A stretch of 64,000 bases of DNA from Micromonospora sp. WMMA1363. Its GTDB lineage: Bacteria; Actinomycetota; Actinomycetes; Mycobacteriales; Micromonosporaceae. This document shows, one piece after another, positions 43,293 through 52,182 of the stretch (its first letter is position 1; every line of letters starts with the position of its first letter). Below the pieces are notes generated by a model, which searched no databases, was not told where the DNA came from, and was given only the letters and a program-made list of their open reading frames with translations. The stretch covers positions 4,332,001-4,396,000 of the forward strand of contig NZ_JAUALB010000001.1 of the NCBI RefSeq assembly GCF_030345795.1, given 5' to 3'. A program made the position numbers and the translations under genes.

Positions 43293-43856
43293 GGCTCGTA
43301 CGCTCCGGCGGCGCGTGGGTTGCCTCTGCCCGGATGGTGAGGGCCGGCGGGGCATGGGTACCGACCGCCGGCGGTGTGGTGGTGGAGGCGTTCACCTACG
43401 ACGCGCCGACGCTGCCGGACAGTGCGGATGCTCCGGTGTCGTTGGGTATCCGATGGGGCGGCTACGGCCGTCGGGACGTGGATCGGCAATCGGGTGGTCA
43501 CGTCGACCACTCCGCCAGGCCCTGTCACGGTGGCTGGGTGGGCCGAGGACTCGCCTACTCCTGATGTGGTGTTAGGGAGCGGCACTGCCGACGCACTCCC
43601 TGGCGGCGCCGTGGTGGATGTCCTTTTCGCCGTGCCCGTGGTGATCGCACCGGGCGTTACGTACCTGGCTGCGTATCACTGCACCAGGTACGCGGCGTCG
43701 ACTGACGGTGAGTTCGGTTTGCCGTTCACGGCGTCCCACCTTTACACGGACAGTCTGGCTACTGCGGTTGCCCGTTACACGTATTCGAGTGACATTCGAC
43801 GGCCGACTAGTTCCGCCGCGAGTCATTACCACGTTTCACCGATCGTGCAGTTTTAA
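43289..43856 (+). pseudogene. Second fibre/decoration-like gene with a frameshift
   Basis: GTG 43289 overlaps the preceding stop (GTGA). The first frame reads VRLVRSGGAWVASARMVRAG and EAFTYDAPTLPDSADAPVSL. Homology-like sequence then continues one base forward: GAATAVGTWIGNRVVTSTTP, GVTYLAAYHCTRYAASTD and HYHVSPIVQF, resembling DUF4082-type beta domains. The change occurs in GGTATCCGATGGGGCG near 43,445-43,460. It could be one inserted base or two lost. Confidence 0.65.
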
Positions 43857-43869
43857 CCAAGGCGGGGTG

Positions 43870-45600
43870 GTGTTTTTGCTGGTTTCCTCCCACGGGCCCC
43901 CTGTCACGGTCGACGGGGCATACGATTTTGATGTCCGCCGCGCGGATCGTGTCGTCCGGTTTATCGAGCGTCTAATAGTGCATACGAAGGGCCGGCACGC
44001 CCGACAGCCGTTTATCCTCGCTGGCTGGCAGCGCGACGAGATTATCCGGCCCCTGTATGGGAGGGTCGCCTACGACGATCAGTACGACGAATTCGTGCGT
44101 CAGTACCGGATTGCATGGCTTGAGATGGCCAGGAAGAATGGCAAGTCAGAGATTCTTTCGGCGTTGGCGCTGTATCACCTGGTGGGTGACGGCGAAGAGT
44201 CGGCAGAGGTCTACTCGGTTGCCGCTGACCGGGATCAGGCGTCCTTGGTGTATCACACGGCTAAGCGCATGGTGGAGTTGTCGCCGGTGCTGTCCAAAAG
44301 CATCGAGGTTATCGACAGCAAGAAACGGCTTGTGCACCCTAAGTCGAACAGTTTTTATGCTGTGTTGCCGGGTGATGCCGCCGGGGCGTTGGGTACTAAC
44401 CCGTCAGCGGTTTTGTTCGATGAGGTGTTGACTCAGCGGGACCGGCACTTGTGGGACTCGATGCGGCAGGGTTTCGGTACCCGTAGAGAGCCGTTGCTTA
44501 TCGCCGCCACTACGGCGGCGTACACGACAGCCGCGTTCGCCCTGGCCGAGCATGAGTACGGCCTACGGCTCATGGATAACCCCGAGATTGACCCCGCACG
44601 GTTCGTGTTCATCCGGGGTGTCCCCCGGGATGCCGACTGGCGGGATGAGGGTGTTCCGCCTTGCCCGGAGCATCCGAACGGTACGGGTTGGTATCTGGCT
44701 AATCCCGCGCTAGGTGACTTCCTGAACATCAACAGTCTTCGGGCTGAGGCGAAGGAAGCGGCGGAGAAACCTTCCGCTCAAAATGCTTTCCGGGTGTTCC
44801 GCCTCAATCAGTGGGTGAGCCAGGCCGAACGTTGGCTTGATATGTCGGTGTGGGACGCTAACGGCGTTGACCCGCTTACGCGGGTGGACCTCATGGGGCG
44901 GGAGTGTTTCGGTGCTCTTGATCTAGCCTCAACTCAGGACTTCACAGCTTGGCTGCTGCTGTTTCCCGGGTCGCCGGTGAGTGCGGACGACCCGGGTTAC
45001 ACGGTGCTGCCCCATTTCTTTGTGCCTCGCCCTGCTGTATTGGCTCGATCCAACCTCAAAGATCGTATGGAGGTCTGGGAACAGCAGGGCCTTTTGACGG
45101 TCACTGAGGGTGTCACGACGGATTACGGCGTCCTCCTTGAGCACATTACACGGGATGCGGAGGATTTCCGTATTCGCCTGGTCGGCTATGACCCGTGGAA
45201 CGCAACCCACCTGATCGGGTTGCTAGAGGATCGTGGGCAGGCAACCGTGAAAGTGCCACAAACGGCACCACGGCTGAATGATCCTTGTAAGGCGATTGAG
45301 TCGCATCTTGCCGACCGGACGTTGTATCACGGTGGTAATCCGGTGCTCCGTTGGATGGCCGATAACGTCGAGCTTGAGGTGACCGGCGATGGTCTGATGA
45401 GGCCTTCTAAACGTAAGTCCGGCGAGAAGATCGACGGTATTGCGGCGTTGGTGTCGGCGCTGTTCGTTTCTGCGATCCCTCTTGACGGAGACGCGGAGGT
45501 GTCATTCATCGATTTTGACAGTTACCACGGGGAGGGGGTGACGGGTGACGAGACTAGCGCGTTGGCGGAATTCGTGGCTGCGCTCGATGACGACGATTAG
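43870..45600 (+). CDS. terL: Phage terminase large subunit
   Basis: 576 residues from GTG 43870 (GTG 43867 adjacent; AAGGCGGG upstream). ATPase: WLEMARKNGKSEILSALALY (Walker A, about residues 83-102) and AVLFDEVLT (Walker B, about 180). Nuclease: CFGALDLASTQDFTAW and a late Asp (KIDGIAALVSAL). It is the packaging motor and cleaves concatemers at head filling. Fibre-like genes lie directly upstream rather than terS, an unusual order. Confidence 0.93.
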   Translation: MFLLVSSHGPPVTVDGAYDFDVRRADRVVRFIERLIVHTKGRHARQPFILAGWQRDEIIRPLYGRVAYDDQYDEFVRQYRIAWLEMARKNGKSEILSALALYHLVGDGEESAEVYSVAADRDQASLVYHTAKRMVELSPVLSKSIEVIDSKKRLVHPKSNSFYAVLPGDAAGALGTNPSAVLFDEVLTQRDRHLWDSMRQGFGTRREPLLIAATTAAYTTAAFALAEHEYGLRLMDNPEIDPARFVFIRGVPRDADWRDEGVPPCPEHPNGTGWYLANPALGDFLNINSLRAEAKEAAEKPSAQNAFRVFRLNQWVSQAERWLDMSVWDANGVDPLTRVDLMGRECFGALDLASTQDFTAWLLLFPGSPVSADDPGYTVLPHFFVPRPAVLARSNLKDRMEVWEQQGLLTVTEGVTTDYGVLLEHITRDAEDFRIRLVGYDPWNATHLIGLLEDRGQATVKVPQTAPRLNDPCKAIESHLADRTLYHGGNPVLRWMADNVELEVTGDGLMRPSKRKSGEKIDGIAALVSALFVSAIPLDGDAEVSFIDFDSYHGEGVTGDETSALAEFVAALDDDD

Positions 45601-45739
45601 CGCCCATCGGGCTACCGGTCTACAGGTCGCCGGGCTGGCCGCGATCACAGCGGCGGGGTTCGTGCTCGCCGTGTGGCTCGGTCTGCTTGTCGGTGGTGCC
45701 CTGTTGTGCCTCATTGGTTGGGCGGTGGATGACGAGTGA
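45587..45739 (+). CDS. Small membrane protein between terL and portal
   Basis: 50 residues from ATG 45587, overlapping the terL stop by 14 bases (GTG 45545 would add 14 residues and has a GGGGAGG site). A two-helix or hairpin membrane segment: VAGLAAITAAGFVLAVWLGLL then LLCLIGWAVDDE. Stop overlaps the portal start (GTGA). Function unknown. Confidence 0.6.
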   Translation: MTTISAHRATGLQVAGLAAITAAGFVLAVWLGLLVGGALLCLIGWAVDDE

Positions 45740-46935
45740 GCCTGTTTAAACGGATCGAGCGGCGGGCCTACGCGTACGGCCCGAAATCGGTGTGGGATAC
45801 GGACGTGGAGACTCCGCCCCGTGCGACCGGTGCCGGTGTGCCGGTGGGCCCGGAGCAAGCGCGGACCCTCGCGGCTGTGTGGGCGTGCCAGTCCCTGATT
45901 GCTGACGGTGTGGCGTCGCTACCGATCGACGTGTTCCGGCGCGTGCAAGCGACGGGTCGGCGGGAGAACATCGATGGTCCCGGGTGGTTGTCCCGGCCAA
46001 ACCCCGTGGAGCAACAGCCGTACACCTTTTGGCACAAGGTGATGATCAGTTTGATTGGTGACGACGGGAACGCGTACGTTCGCACGGTCCGTGACGACTC
46101 AGGGAAGATCATTAGTGTGTACGCGGTCGACCCGAAGTTGGTGCACGTCGATGACCGCTCTCCGGTGCCGGTGTATCAGGTGGGCGGTGAAGAGTTCACC
46201 GACCGGGAGATGCTGCACATCCCGGCGTTTGTGAAGCCCGGTAAGCGGCGTGGCCTGTCGGTGATCGATTACGCCCGTGAGGCGGTTGGACTGGGGTTGG
46301 CTGCCGAGGAATTCGGGGCGCGGTTTTTCGCCCAGGGCACCACGATGAGTGGTGTGGTGGAGCATCCCGGCACCCCTAAGCCGGGTGAGGTTGCCGTGTT
46401 GGCGCGGATGCTGCGGCACAGCCACGCCGGTGTCAAGAAAAGTCACGCGGTCGGCATCCTGACGGGCGGCGCGTCGTGGAAGTCGATCAGCATCACGCCC
46501 GAGCAAGCACAGTTTTTGGAAACCCGCCGGTTTCAAAAACTTGAGATCGCGTCGCTGTATCGGGTGCCGCCGCACATGCTTGATCCCACGGTGCAATCGT
46601 CGTGGGGGTCCGGGGTCGAGGAGCAAAACAAGTTTTTCGTTGACTACACCCTGGTGCCGTGGCTTGTGCGTCTTGAGCAGGCGTTCTCTGGGTTGCTGCC
46701 GGTAAACCAGTATCTGCGGTTCAACGTTGACGCACGGTTGCGGTCGACCACGACGGAACGGTTCGCCGCTTACGCGCAGGCTGTGAATAACGGGATCATG
46801 TCATTGGACGAAGTGAGGGAATTGGAGGATATGCCGCCGATCCCCGATGGTAGGGGCCGCGCGCATGTGCGCCCGTTGAACGTGGCGGAGTTGGGTGCGG
46901 GGGGTGATGATGGAGCGTCGGATTCTGCAATCTGA
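45736..46935 (+). CDS. HK97-family phage portal protein
   Basis: 399 residues. VWACQSLIADGVASLPIDVF, NPVEQQPYTFWHKVMISLIG, GDDGNAYVRTV and LEIASLYRVPPHMLD are portal family signatures. Twelve copies form the DNA channel at one capsid vertex. Intact; overlaps the gene before it by 4 bases. Confidence 0.93.
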   Translation: MSLFKRIERRAYAYGPKSVWDTDVETPPRATGAGVPVGPEQARTLAAVWACQSLIADGVASLPIDVFRRVQATGRRENIDGPGWLSRPNPVEQQPYTFWHKVMISLIGDDGNAYVRTVRDDSGKIISVYAVDPKLVHVDDRSPVPVYQVGGEEFTDREMLHIPAFVKPGKRRGLSVIDYAREAVGLGLAAEEFGARFFAQGTTMSGVVEHPGTPKPGEVAVLARMLRHSHAGVKKSHAVGILTGGASWKSISITPEQAQFLETRRFQKLEIASLYRVPPHMLDPTVQSSWGSGVEEQNKFFVDYTLVPWLVRLEQAFSGLLPVNQYLRFNVDARLRSTTTERFAAYAQAVNNGIMSLDEVRELEDMPPIPDGRGRAHVRPLNVAELGAGGDDGASDSAI

Positions 46936-47515
46936 GGTAGCAACCCGTTCGGTCGGTGATAATCGTGTCGCGGTTGTCGGGTACGCGTACACGTTTGATG
47001 CGCGTAGTGAGGATTTGGGCGGCTTCCGAGAGATGGTTGCTTCCGGGGCGGGCCGAGAGTCGATCGCCGAGGACGACATTCGGGCGCTTGTCAACCACGA
47101 CGCGAATCTGATTTTGGGTCGGAATCGTGCGGGCACGTTGCGGCTGGCTGAGGACTCTACGGGGCTTGAGTACGAAATCTTCGTGGATGAGCGGCAATCG
47201 TATGTGCGGGATCTGCTGGTTGCTCTTGAGCGTGGCGACGTCACGCAGTCATCTTTTGGTTTTCTGGTGGCGCCCAGTGGCGAGGGTTGGACGCGAGACG
47301 CGGACGGGTTTCCGCTTCGTACCATCCGGGCCATGAAACTGTTCGATGTGTCTCCGGTGACCTATCCGGCGTACCCGTCGAGCCAAAGCACGATCAGTAG
47401 GCGGGCGCTTGATTGCGCGGCTGCTATTGCTGCCGCCGACCGGTCACAGTGTCTGCCGGATGTTGCCGGGGAAGCGCTGAGGATGCGTCTACGGCTATCC
47501 AGTCTGGCCGCTTAA
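46910..47515 (+). CDS. HK97-family prohead protease
   Basis: 201 residues from ATG 46910 (GGGGGG upstream), overlapping the portal end by 26 bases. RALVNHDANLILGRNRAGTL carries the catalytic His and VTQSSFGF the Ser; SPVTYPAYPSSQ is conserved. It cleaves scaffold and capsid delta regions. A terminator follows. Confidence 0.92.
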   Translation: MERRILQSEVATRSVGDNRVAVVGYAYTFDARSEDLGGFREMVASGAGRESIAEDDIRALVNHDANLILGRNRAGTLRLAEDSTGLEYEIFVDERQSYVRDLLVALERGDVTQSSFGFLVAPSGEGWTRDADGFPLRTIRAMKLFDVSPVTYPAYPSSQSTISRRALDCAAAIAAADRSQCLPDVAGEALRMRLRLSSLAA

Positions 47516-47530
47516 CCCGAAAAGCAGGTA

Positions 47531-47560
47531 GGGCCCGCCCGGATGGGTGGGCCCTTTTTT
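47531..47560 (+). terminator. Intrinsic terminator between protease and capsid genes
   Basis: GGGCCCGCCC-ggat-GGGTGGGCCC followed by TTTTTT. It likely lowers protease-portal read-through relative to an independent capsid transcript. Confidence 0.85.
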
Positions 47561-47596
47561 GGTGCCCATATCACGGCAGATTGAGGTTTGGACTAC

Positions 47597-48802
47597 ATGG
47601 ATTTTGTGGAGGCGGCTAACGCTGCCCTCGATAAGCGTGCTGCGGCGTTCGCGCAGCTCCGGGCGGTCCAGGACGACGCTGCCCTGTCTGCGGCGGAGCG
47701 GGATGAGCGGGCGGCCCGGATCAACGGCGAGATTGACGCCCTGGGGGTGGAGGCTGAGCAGCATGTGCGGAGTGCGGAGCGGGAAGCGGAACATCGGGCG
47801 CTGAACGAGCGTGCCGCCGCACTCGCTACGACGGCCGGGGGTGAATCCCGGGGCGGTGTGAGCAGTGAGGCGAGTCATCTGCGGCGGTTGGCGCGAGGTG
47901 AAGTCCCGGCTGTGGATTTTGACTTCCGGACGGCGACGTCCAGCGATCCGGCGAACGCGGGTAACACGGCACCGCCCACGTTTGTTGCGATGGTGCTTGA
48001 GGCTATGCGGGAGCGGTCGCAGTTTTTCAGCCGCGCCCGGGTGCTGACCACCGATGGCGGCGAGAATTTGGAATGGCCGGTCAAGAACGCGATGAATCCG
48101 GCTACCCCCGTAGTGTCGGGTGCGACCCGGATCACGGAGAACACCGCCTACCCTAAGGGTGACCAGTCGTGGGGTAAGGCGGTTATCGGTGCACACAAGT
48201 ACGGTGTGATCGTGGAGGCGACTACCGAAATTGTGGCTGATTCGGCTTTGCCGATTCTGTCGATCCTCGCTAGTGACGCTGGTGAGGCGGTAGCGGATGC
48301 CGCTCTCACTGATCTGATGATCGGTGACGGCACAAATAAGCCGTGGGGCTGGTTCACGAGGGCGTCCGGTGCGGTGAACGCTGCCGATCTTAACAGCGTC
48401 ACGTTTGATAATCTGATGGACTTGCAGTATGCGGTGACCGCCCCGTATCGGCGTACTGGCGTGTACATGTTCAACGATCTTGCAGTCTCTGTGCTGCGGA
48501 AAGTCAAGGACGCCGACGGCCGGTATCTGTGGCAGCCTAGCCTAACGGCCGGCGAGCCTGACGCGATGCTCGGTAAGCCTGTGCTGACTGACCCGAATAT
48601 CGCCATTGCTGGTGCTGGCGCGAAGGCCGGCGTTTTCGGTGACCCCTTCAAGTATCTGATTCGGCAGGTACGGACGTTGCGTGTTATCCGGTCGGACGAA
48701 TTCGGGTATGACCGTGACGTGGTGGCGTTCAAGGTCACGTGGCGCGGTTCCGGTGATCTCTTGGACGTGAATTCCGTGAAGGCGCTTACTGTCACCGCCT
48801 AA
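47597..48802 (+). CDS. HK97-fold major capsid protein
   Basis: 401 residues. The N-terminal coiled-coil delta domain (about 1-90: AFAQLRAVQDDAALSAAERD, EAEHRALNERAAAL) is scaffold, probably removed by the protease. The mature part shows LEWPVKNAMNPATPVVSG, KAVIGAHKYGVIVEATTEIV and FKVTWRGSGDLLDVNSVKAL, HK97-like. Start ATG 47597 fits a TTGAGGT site at about 10 bases. Confidence 0.93.
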   Translation: MDFVEAANAALDKRAAAFAQLRAVQDDAALSAAERDERAARINGEIDALGVEAEQHVRSAEREAEHRALNERAAALATTAGGESRGGVSSEASHLRRLARGEVPAVDFDFRTATSSDPANAGNTAPPTFVAMVLEAMRERSQFFSRARVLTTDGGENLEWPVKNAMNPATPVVSGATRITENTAYPKGDQSWGKAVIGAHKYGVIVEATTEIVADSALPILSILASDAGEAVADAALTDLMIGDGTNKPWGWFTRASGAVNAADLNSVTFDNLMDLQYAVTAPYRRTGVYMFNDLAVSVLRKVKDADGRYLWQPSLTAGEPDAMLGKPVLTDPNIAIAGAGAKAGVFGDPFKYLIRQVRTLRVIRSDEFGYDRDVVAFKVTWRGSGDLLDVNSVKALTVTA

Positions 48803-48814
48803 GTCGATCGTTGG

Positions 48815-48845
48815 GGAACGGGGCTACGGTCCCGTTCCTTTTTGC
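48815..48845 (+). terminator. Intrinsic terminator after capsid gene
   Basis: GGAACGGG-gctacggt-CCCGTTCC then TTTTTGC. It would make the capsid gene a short, highly expressed transcript. Confidence 0.85.
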
Positions 48846-48862
48846 TTTTGGAGGGAGGATCG

Positions 48863-49075
48863 ATGCGGTTGCGGATTGTCCGGCCGGTGCCGGGCGTCAC
48901 GCATGGGCGGCGTCTCAGCGAGGGTGACACGGTGGATCTGCCAGACGGGCTGGCCGTCTCCCTAGCGGCGGATGGGTACGGCGTCCTGGTGGACGTCGAC
49001 GGCCGGAGTGCTGCGGCGGATACCCGGGAGACGGCGACCGCCCGACGTCCAGGGCGTCCCCGGCGGGTGGGGTGA
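48863..49075 (+). CDS. Small head protein with a basic tail
   Basis: 70 residues from ATG 48863 with GGAGGGAGG. VRPVPGVTHGRRLSEGDTVD and LAADGYGVLVDV suggest a small beta fold; the basic end RRPGRPRRVG may contact DNA. Stop overlaps the next start (GTGATG). Confidence 0.65.
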   Translation: MRLRIVRPVPGVTHGRRLSEGDTVDLPDGLAVSLAADGYGVLVDVDGRSAAADTRETATARRPGRPRRVG

Positions 49076-49887
49076 TGGCGGCGCGCTACCTCACCGGCCG
49101 TTCGGTGACCCTGCGGCACGTGTTTGCAGATGGTGATGACGTGTTGTCGCCGTCCACGGTGACGGTTTCCGTTACGAGGGCCGGTGCCACTGATCCCACG
49201 GTTTCCGGGCCAGCCGTGCCGGACGGGGACGGCTGGACGCTGCCGGCCGGGCTGCTGCCAATGGGCGTGTACGCGGTGCGGTGGGACGGCGGTGACGTCC
49301 AGGACATGACCGCCGTTGAGGTGGTTGGCGGCCTCCTGTTTGGTGTGCAGGAGTTGCGGGCGGCTGATCCTGACTTGACGGTGCAGCGGTTCCCGGCTGC
49401 TGTGGTCGTTGGGGCCCGCACCACCGTTGAGACAGAGTTTGAGCGGATCACGGGGCGCAGCTTCGTCCGCCGGACGCTGTATGTGCCGGTCGAGTCGTTG
49501 CCGGAGTGGGGAGCCCTGTTGCCGGTCGTCGACGTGGCAGAGATGACCGCTCCCGGGGCGGCACCGGGGCCCTTGCCGGTAGAGCGGGTGGGGGCGTACG
49601 CGTACGCGCCGGAGCTGCCCGAGGGGACAACCGGGGTGGAGATCCTGTACGGGCTGTCGATGGTCCCTGAGGGGATCAGACGTGCCGGGCTGCTGTACGC
49701 CCGGTGGCTGTTGCTAGAGGACCGGTCGGGCATCCCTGACCGGGCAACCTCGTTTCAGGCTGCCGAGGGCGGGACCTACGCTTTGTCAACCCCGGGCCGC
49801 GCCGGAGCCGAAACAGGACTCCCGGCGGTCGACGCCGTGCTTGACGGCTACCGGCACAAGCTCATTGAATCGGTGATGGTGACGTGA
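49072..49887 (+). CDS. Probable head-tail connector
   Basis: 271 residues. The first 100 residues are beta-rich with an Ig-like feel (VTVSVTRAGATDPTVSG, VYAVRWDGGDVQD). The rest (LFGVQELRAADPDLTVQRFP, TEFERITGRSFV, GIRRAGLLYARWLLLED) is helical like gp6/gp15 connectors. Order after the capsid gene supports it; the family itself was not recognised with certainty. Confidence 0.65.
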   Translation: MMAARYLTGRSVTLRHVFADGDDVLSPSTVTVSVTRAGATDPTVSGPAVPDGDGWTLPAGLLPMGVYAVRWDGGDVQDMTAVEVVGGLLFGVQELRAADPDLTVQRFPAAVVVGARTTVETEFERITGRSFVRRTLYVPVESLPEWGALLPVVDVAEMTAPGAAPGPLPVERVGAYAYAPELPEGTTGVEILYGLSMVPEGIRRAGLLYARWLLLEDRSGIPDRATSFQAAEGGTYALSTPGRAGAETGLPAVDAVLDGYRHKLIESVMVT

Positions 49888-50309
49888 GTACGAACGCGAT
49901 TGCTGTCAAGACGGCTCTCAAGGACATGTTGGCAGGCATGTCTGCTGTCGTCGGTGAGAATGTGCAGGTGACGTATGGTTTCCCGACCCGCTCTCCCGAG
50001 CGTCGTTGGGCGGTCGTCGGCGAGATCAGTTGGCAGTCCGCCGAGTGGGCGACGAACCGGAGTCGCACCGAGGACTTCGCCGTGGCGGTGGTGTTTTCAG
50101 TACAGATGCCGGGTGGAACATCGGAAGAGTGTGAGTTGTACGCGGTCGGGCTGGCTGCCGAATTTGAGGATCTGTTGAGGGCTGATCCGTCGATTGGGGG
50201 CCGTTGTGTTACGTCTGGGTTTGCTCCGCGAAGTCTGAAGTCGTGGCCGATTGATGGGGCGTACGAATGCCAGTTTGAAACGGAGGTCCGTACAAAATGC
50301 CGACCGTAG
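49884..50309 (+). CDS. Probable tail-terminator or tail-completion protein
   Basis: 141 residues, start GTG overlapping the previous stop (GTGA). VKTALKDMLAGMSAVVGENV and AEFEDLLRADPSIGG are alpha-helices; the middle strands (RWAVVGEISWQSAEWA) fit tail-completion folds. Position between connector and tail tube supports the role. Confidence 0.6.
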   Translation: MSTNAIAVKTALKDMLAGMSAVVGENVQVTYGFPTRSPERRWAVVGEISWQSAEWATNRSRTEDFAVAVVFSVQMPGGTSEECELYAVGLAAEFEDLLRADPSIGGRCVTSGFAPRSLKSWPIDGAYECQFETEVRTKCRP

Positions 50310-50452
50310 TTGTTGTCTACAACGGTCACGCCCCCGCCGTCACCGGCGGGGGTTTTGTTTTTGTCCGGGGACAGCCGGTCGAGGTGCCGCCGGAGTTGGC
50401 GGGAAAGCTTGGCTCTGCGTTCACGACCAAAACCAGCAAGAGGGGTGACTAG
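50297..50452 (+). CDS. 51-residue small gene containing an internal terminator-like hairpin
   Basis: ATG 50297, TAG at 50,450-50,452; reads MPTVVVVYNGHAP, FVFVRGQPVEVPPELAGKL and ends KTSKRGD. It overlaps the previous gene by 13 bases and the tail-tube start by one (TAGTG). Inside lies CCCCCGCCG-tcac-CGGCGGGGG followed by TTTTGTTTTT (50,331-50,362), a textbook intrinsic terminator. Tight overlaps on both sides favour a real gene. Function unknown. Confidence 0.65.
   Translation: MPTVVVVYNGHAPAVTGGGFVFVRGQPVEVPPELAGKLGSAFTTKTSKRGD
50331..50362 (+). terminator. Intragenic intrinsic terminator before the tail-tube gene
   Basis: 9-bp GC stem with loop TCAC, then TTTTGTTTTT. Because it lies inside a coupled reading frame, translating ribosomes could mask it, linking tail-gene expression to translation of the small gene. 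Confidence 0.7.
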
Positions 50453-51420
50453 TGCCGTCGGTGCATGACTCATATGTTGGGCTTGCTGAGGAAACCACCT
50501 ACGGCACGCCGGTGGCTCCGTCGCGTTTCCTGGAGATGGTGTCGGAGGGGTTCGCCGGGAAGTATGAACGCATCAACTCCGAGGCGTACCGGGCCGGTCA
50601 GAGGGTGCTGCACCGGGACCGGTTCGCGCCGAACCCTAAAGGGGCCGGTGGGGATCTAAAGGTCGAAGGCCAGGATTCGGGGCTCGGTGTCCTGTTGGTG
50701 CACGCTTTCGGGGCGGTGTCGACTGGCGCCCCGGATGGGGATGTCACGCCGCACACAATCACGGTGGGAGATCTCGCCGGTAAGAGTTTGACTGTGCAGG
50801 TGGGTCGGGTCGACAACGCCGGCACCCTCCACCCGTGGACGTACGAGGGTGGCAAAATCGCGTCGTGGGAACTGTCGAACGCTGTTGATGGTGTCCTTGA
50901 GTTGTCGTTTGAGTTTGATTTCGCCCGGGAGTACATCGGGGCGGGTCCGGGTGCGTACGCCCCCTCCACGCCCACCTATTCCACCACCGGGCAACTCTTC
51001 ACCTTCGTCGGCGGTACTGTCGATATTGGCGGGGCCCCGTTCGCCGTTTCCGAAATCTCGTTGAGTGGTGACAACAAGCTAGCCAACGAACGATGGTCCA
51101 CGATCGGGAAACGGGAGCCTCTTGAAGAGGGGATGCGGGAGTACACGTTTGAGTTGAAGGGCGAATACGAGGGTCTGAGTCATGCGCAGCGTGTCGCCGC
51201 GGCTGTCGCGTCCGGGAGCCTGGCATCGGTTGATTTGCGGTGGTCGACGCCGCAGGGCGGGGCCCTGCATATTTCGGTTCCGGTCGGCCGTTTCGATGAG
51301 GGGCCGGTCAATTTTGATGGTGCGCAGATCATGGAGCAGTCTCTTAAGGGTATGGCGTTGTGGGACGGTGCCGCGTCCCCGGTAGCTGTGGTGTATCGGA
51401 GTAAGGATGTCACCCCGTAA
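50452..51420 (+). CDS. Major tail (tube) protein
   Basis: 322 residues from GTG 50452. SYVGLAEETTYGTPVAPSRF at the start is typical of long tail-tube proteins of actinophages; GKIASWELSNAVDGVLELSF and LSGDNKLANERWSTIGKREP are beta-strand segments. Stacked hexameric rings form the tail tube. Confidence 0.88.
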   Translation: MPSVHDSYVGLAEETTYGTPVAPSRFLEMVSEGFAGKYERINSEAYRAGQRVLHRDRFAPNPKGAGGDLKVEGQDSGLGVLLVHAFGAVSTGAPDGDVTPHTITVGDLAGKSLTVQVGRVDNAGTLHPWTYEGGKIASWELSNAVDGVLELSFEFDFAREYIGAGPGAYAPSTPTYSTTGQLFTFVGGTVDIGGAPFAVSEISLSGDNKLANERWSTIGKREPLEEGMREYTFELKGEYEGLSHAQRVAAAVASGSLASVDLRWSTPQGGALHISVPVGRFDEGPVNFDGAQIMEQSLKGMALWDGAASPVAVVYRSKDVTP

Positions 51421-51865
51421 GGCTGTCACCTTCAACGCTGACGCGGTGCGGATCGAGGGGCTACGGGATTTCGTCTCAGCCTTGAAGGCGGTGGATGCGC
51501 AGTATCCGAAGGCGGTTCGGCAGGCGAACTATGATATGGCTGCGGAGCTTGTGGCGCGATCCAAAGCGGACGCCGCGAGTGTGGGTGGCGTTGCCCGGAA
51601 AGCTGCCCGGAGTTTGCGGGCAGCCCGCCAGGCCAACGCGTCCGTTGTCACCGGTGGTGGCGCCCGCTACCCCTATTTTTGGGGGGCGGAATTCGGGGCG
51701 CGACAGTATCGGCAATTCAAACCGTGGCGGGGTAACCAGTATGGGGGTTGGTCCGGCGGTCCCGGCTATTTTCTGCACCCTACGATCCGCAGCGAAGCGG
51801 AAAGACTGCTGGATGGGTACATGGCGCGGCTTGACGCGCTCGCCGGTGAAGCATTCCCAGACTAG
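51407..51865 (+). CDS. HK97-gp10-like tail-completion protein
   Basis: 152 residues, overlapping the tube gene by 14 bases. Begins MSPRKAVTFNADAVRIEG; the helix VDAQYPKAVRQANYDMAAEL and the YPYFWGAEFGARQYRQF segment with a Phe/Trp/Gly-rich end (GGPGYFLHPTIRSEAERLL) fit the HK97 gp10/minor tail U family. Confidence 0.75.
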   Translation: MSPRKAVTFNADAVRIEGLRDFVSALKAVDAQYPKAVRQANYDMAAELVARSKADAASVGGVARKAARSLRAARQANASVVTGGGARYPYFWGAEFGARQYRQFKPWRGNQYGGWSGGPGYFLHPTIRSEAERLLDGYMARLDALAGEAFPD

Positions 51866-51873
51866 GAGTGTAC

Positions 51874-52182
51874 GTGGAGTTTGTGTTCGATCCTGACTCA
51901 GTCGACTTTGGCGACATGGAGGATTTCGAGGAATACACGGGCCAGCCGTTCGACGAGGTTTTCAGACCGCATCCTGTGGTGGACGTGGACGGGAACCGGG
52001 TTTTCGACGCTAAGGGGCGTCCGGAAATGACAATCCGGCTGTCCGCTAAGGCGCAAACGTGTTTGGTGTGGCTGACCCGGCGGAAAACCGATCCGGGTTT
52101 CGGCATTGAGGATGCCCGCCGCACCAGGATTACCTCTCTGGTGATTGATAGTGCCCCGGAGCGTGACCGGGGAAACGACTGA
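51874..52182 (+). CDS. Tail assembly chaperone G (0-frame product)
   Basis: 102 residues from GTG 51874 (GGAG at spacing 5; GTG 51868 possible). VEFVFDPDSVDFGDMEDFEE and LSAKAQTCLVWLTRRKTDPG. Position between tail tube and tape measure, plus a slippery site near the stop, identify it. Chaperone proteins fold the tape measure during tail assembly. Confidence 0.85.
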   Translation: MEFVFDPDSVDFGDMEDFEEYTGQPFDEVFRPHPVVDVDGNRVFDAKGRPEMTIRLSAKAQTCLVWLTRRKTDPGFGIEDARRTRITSLVIDSAPERDRGND

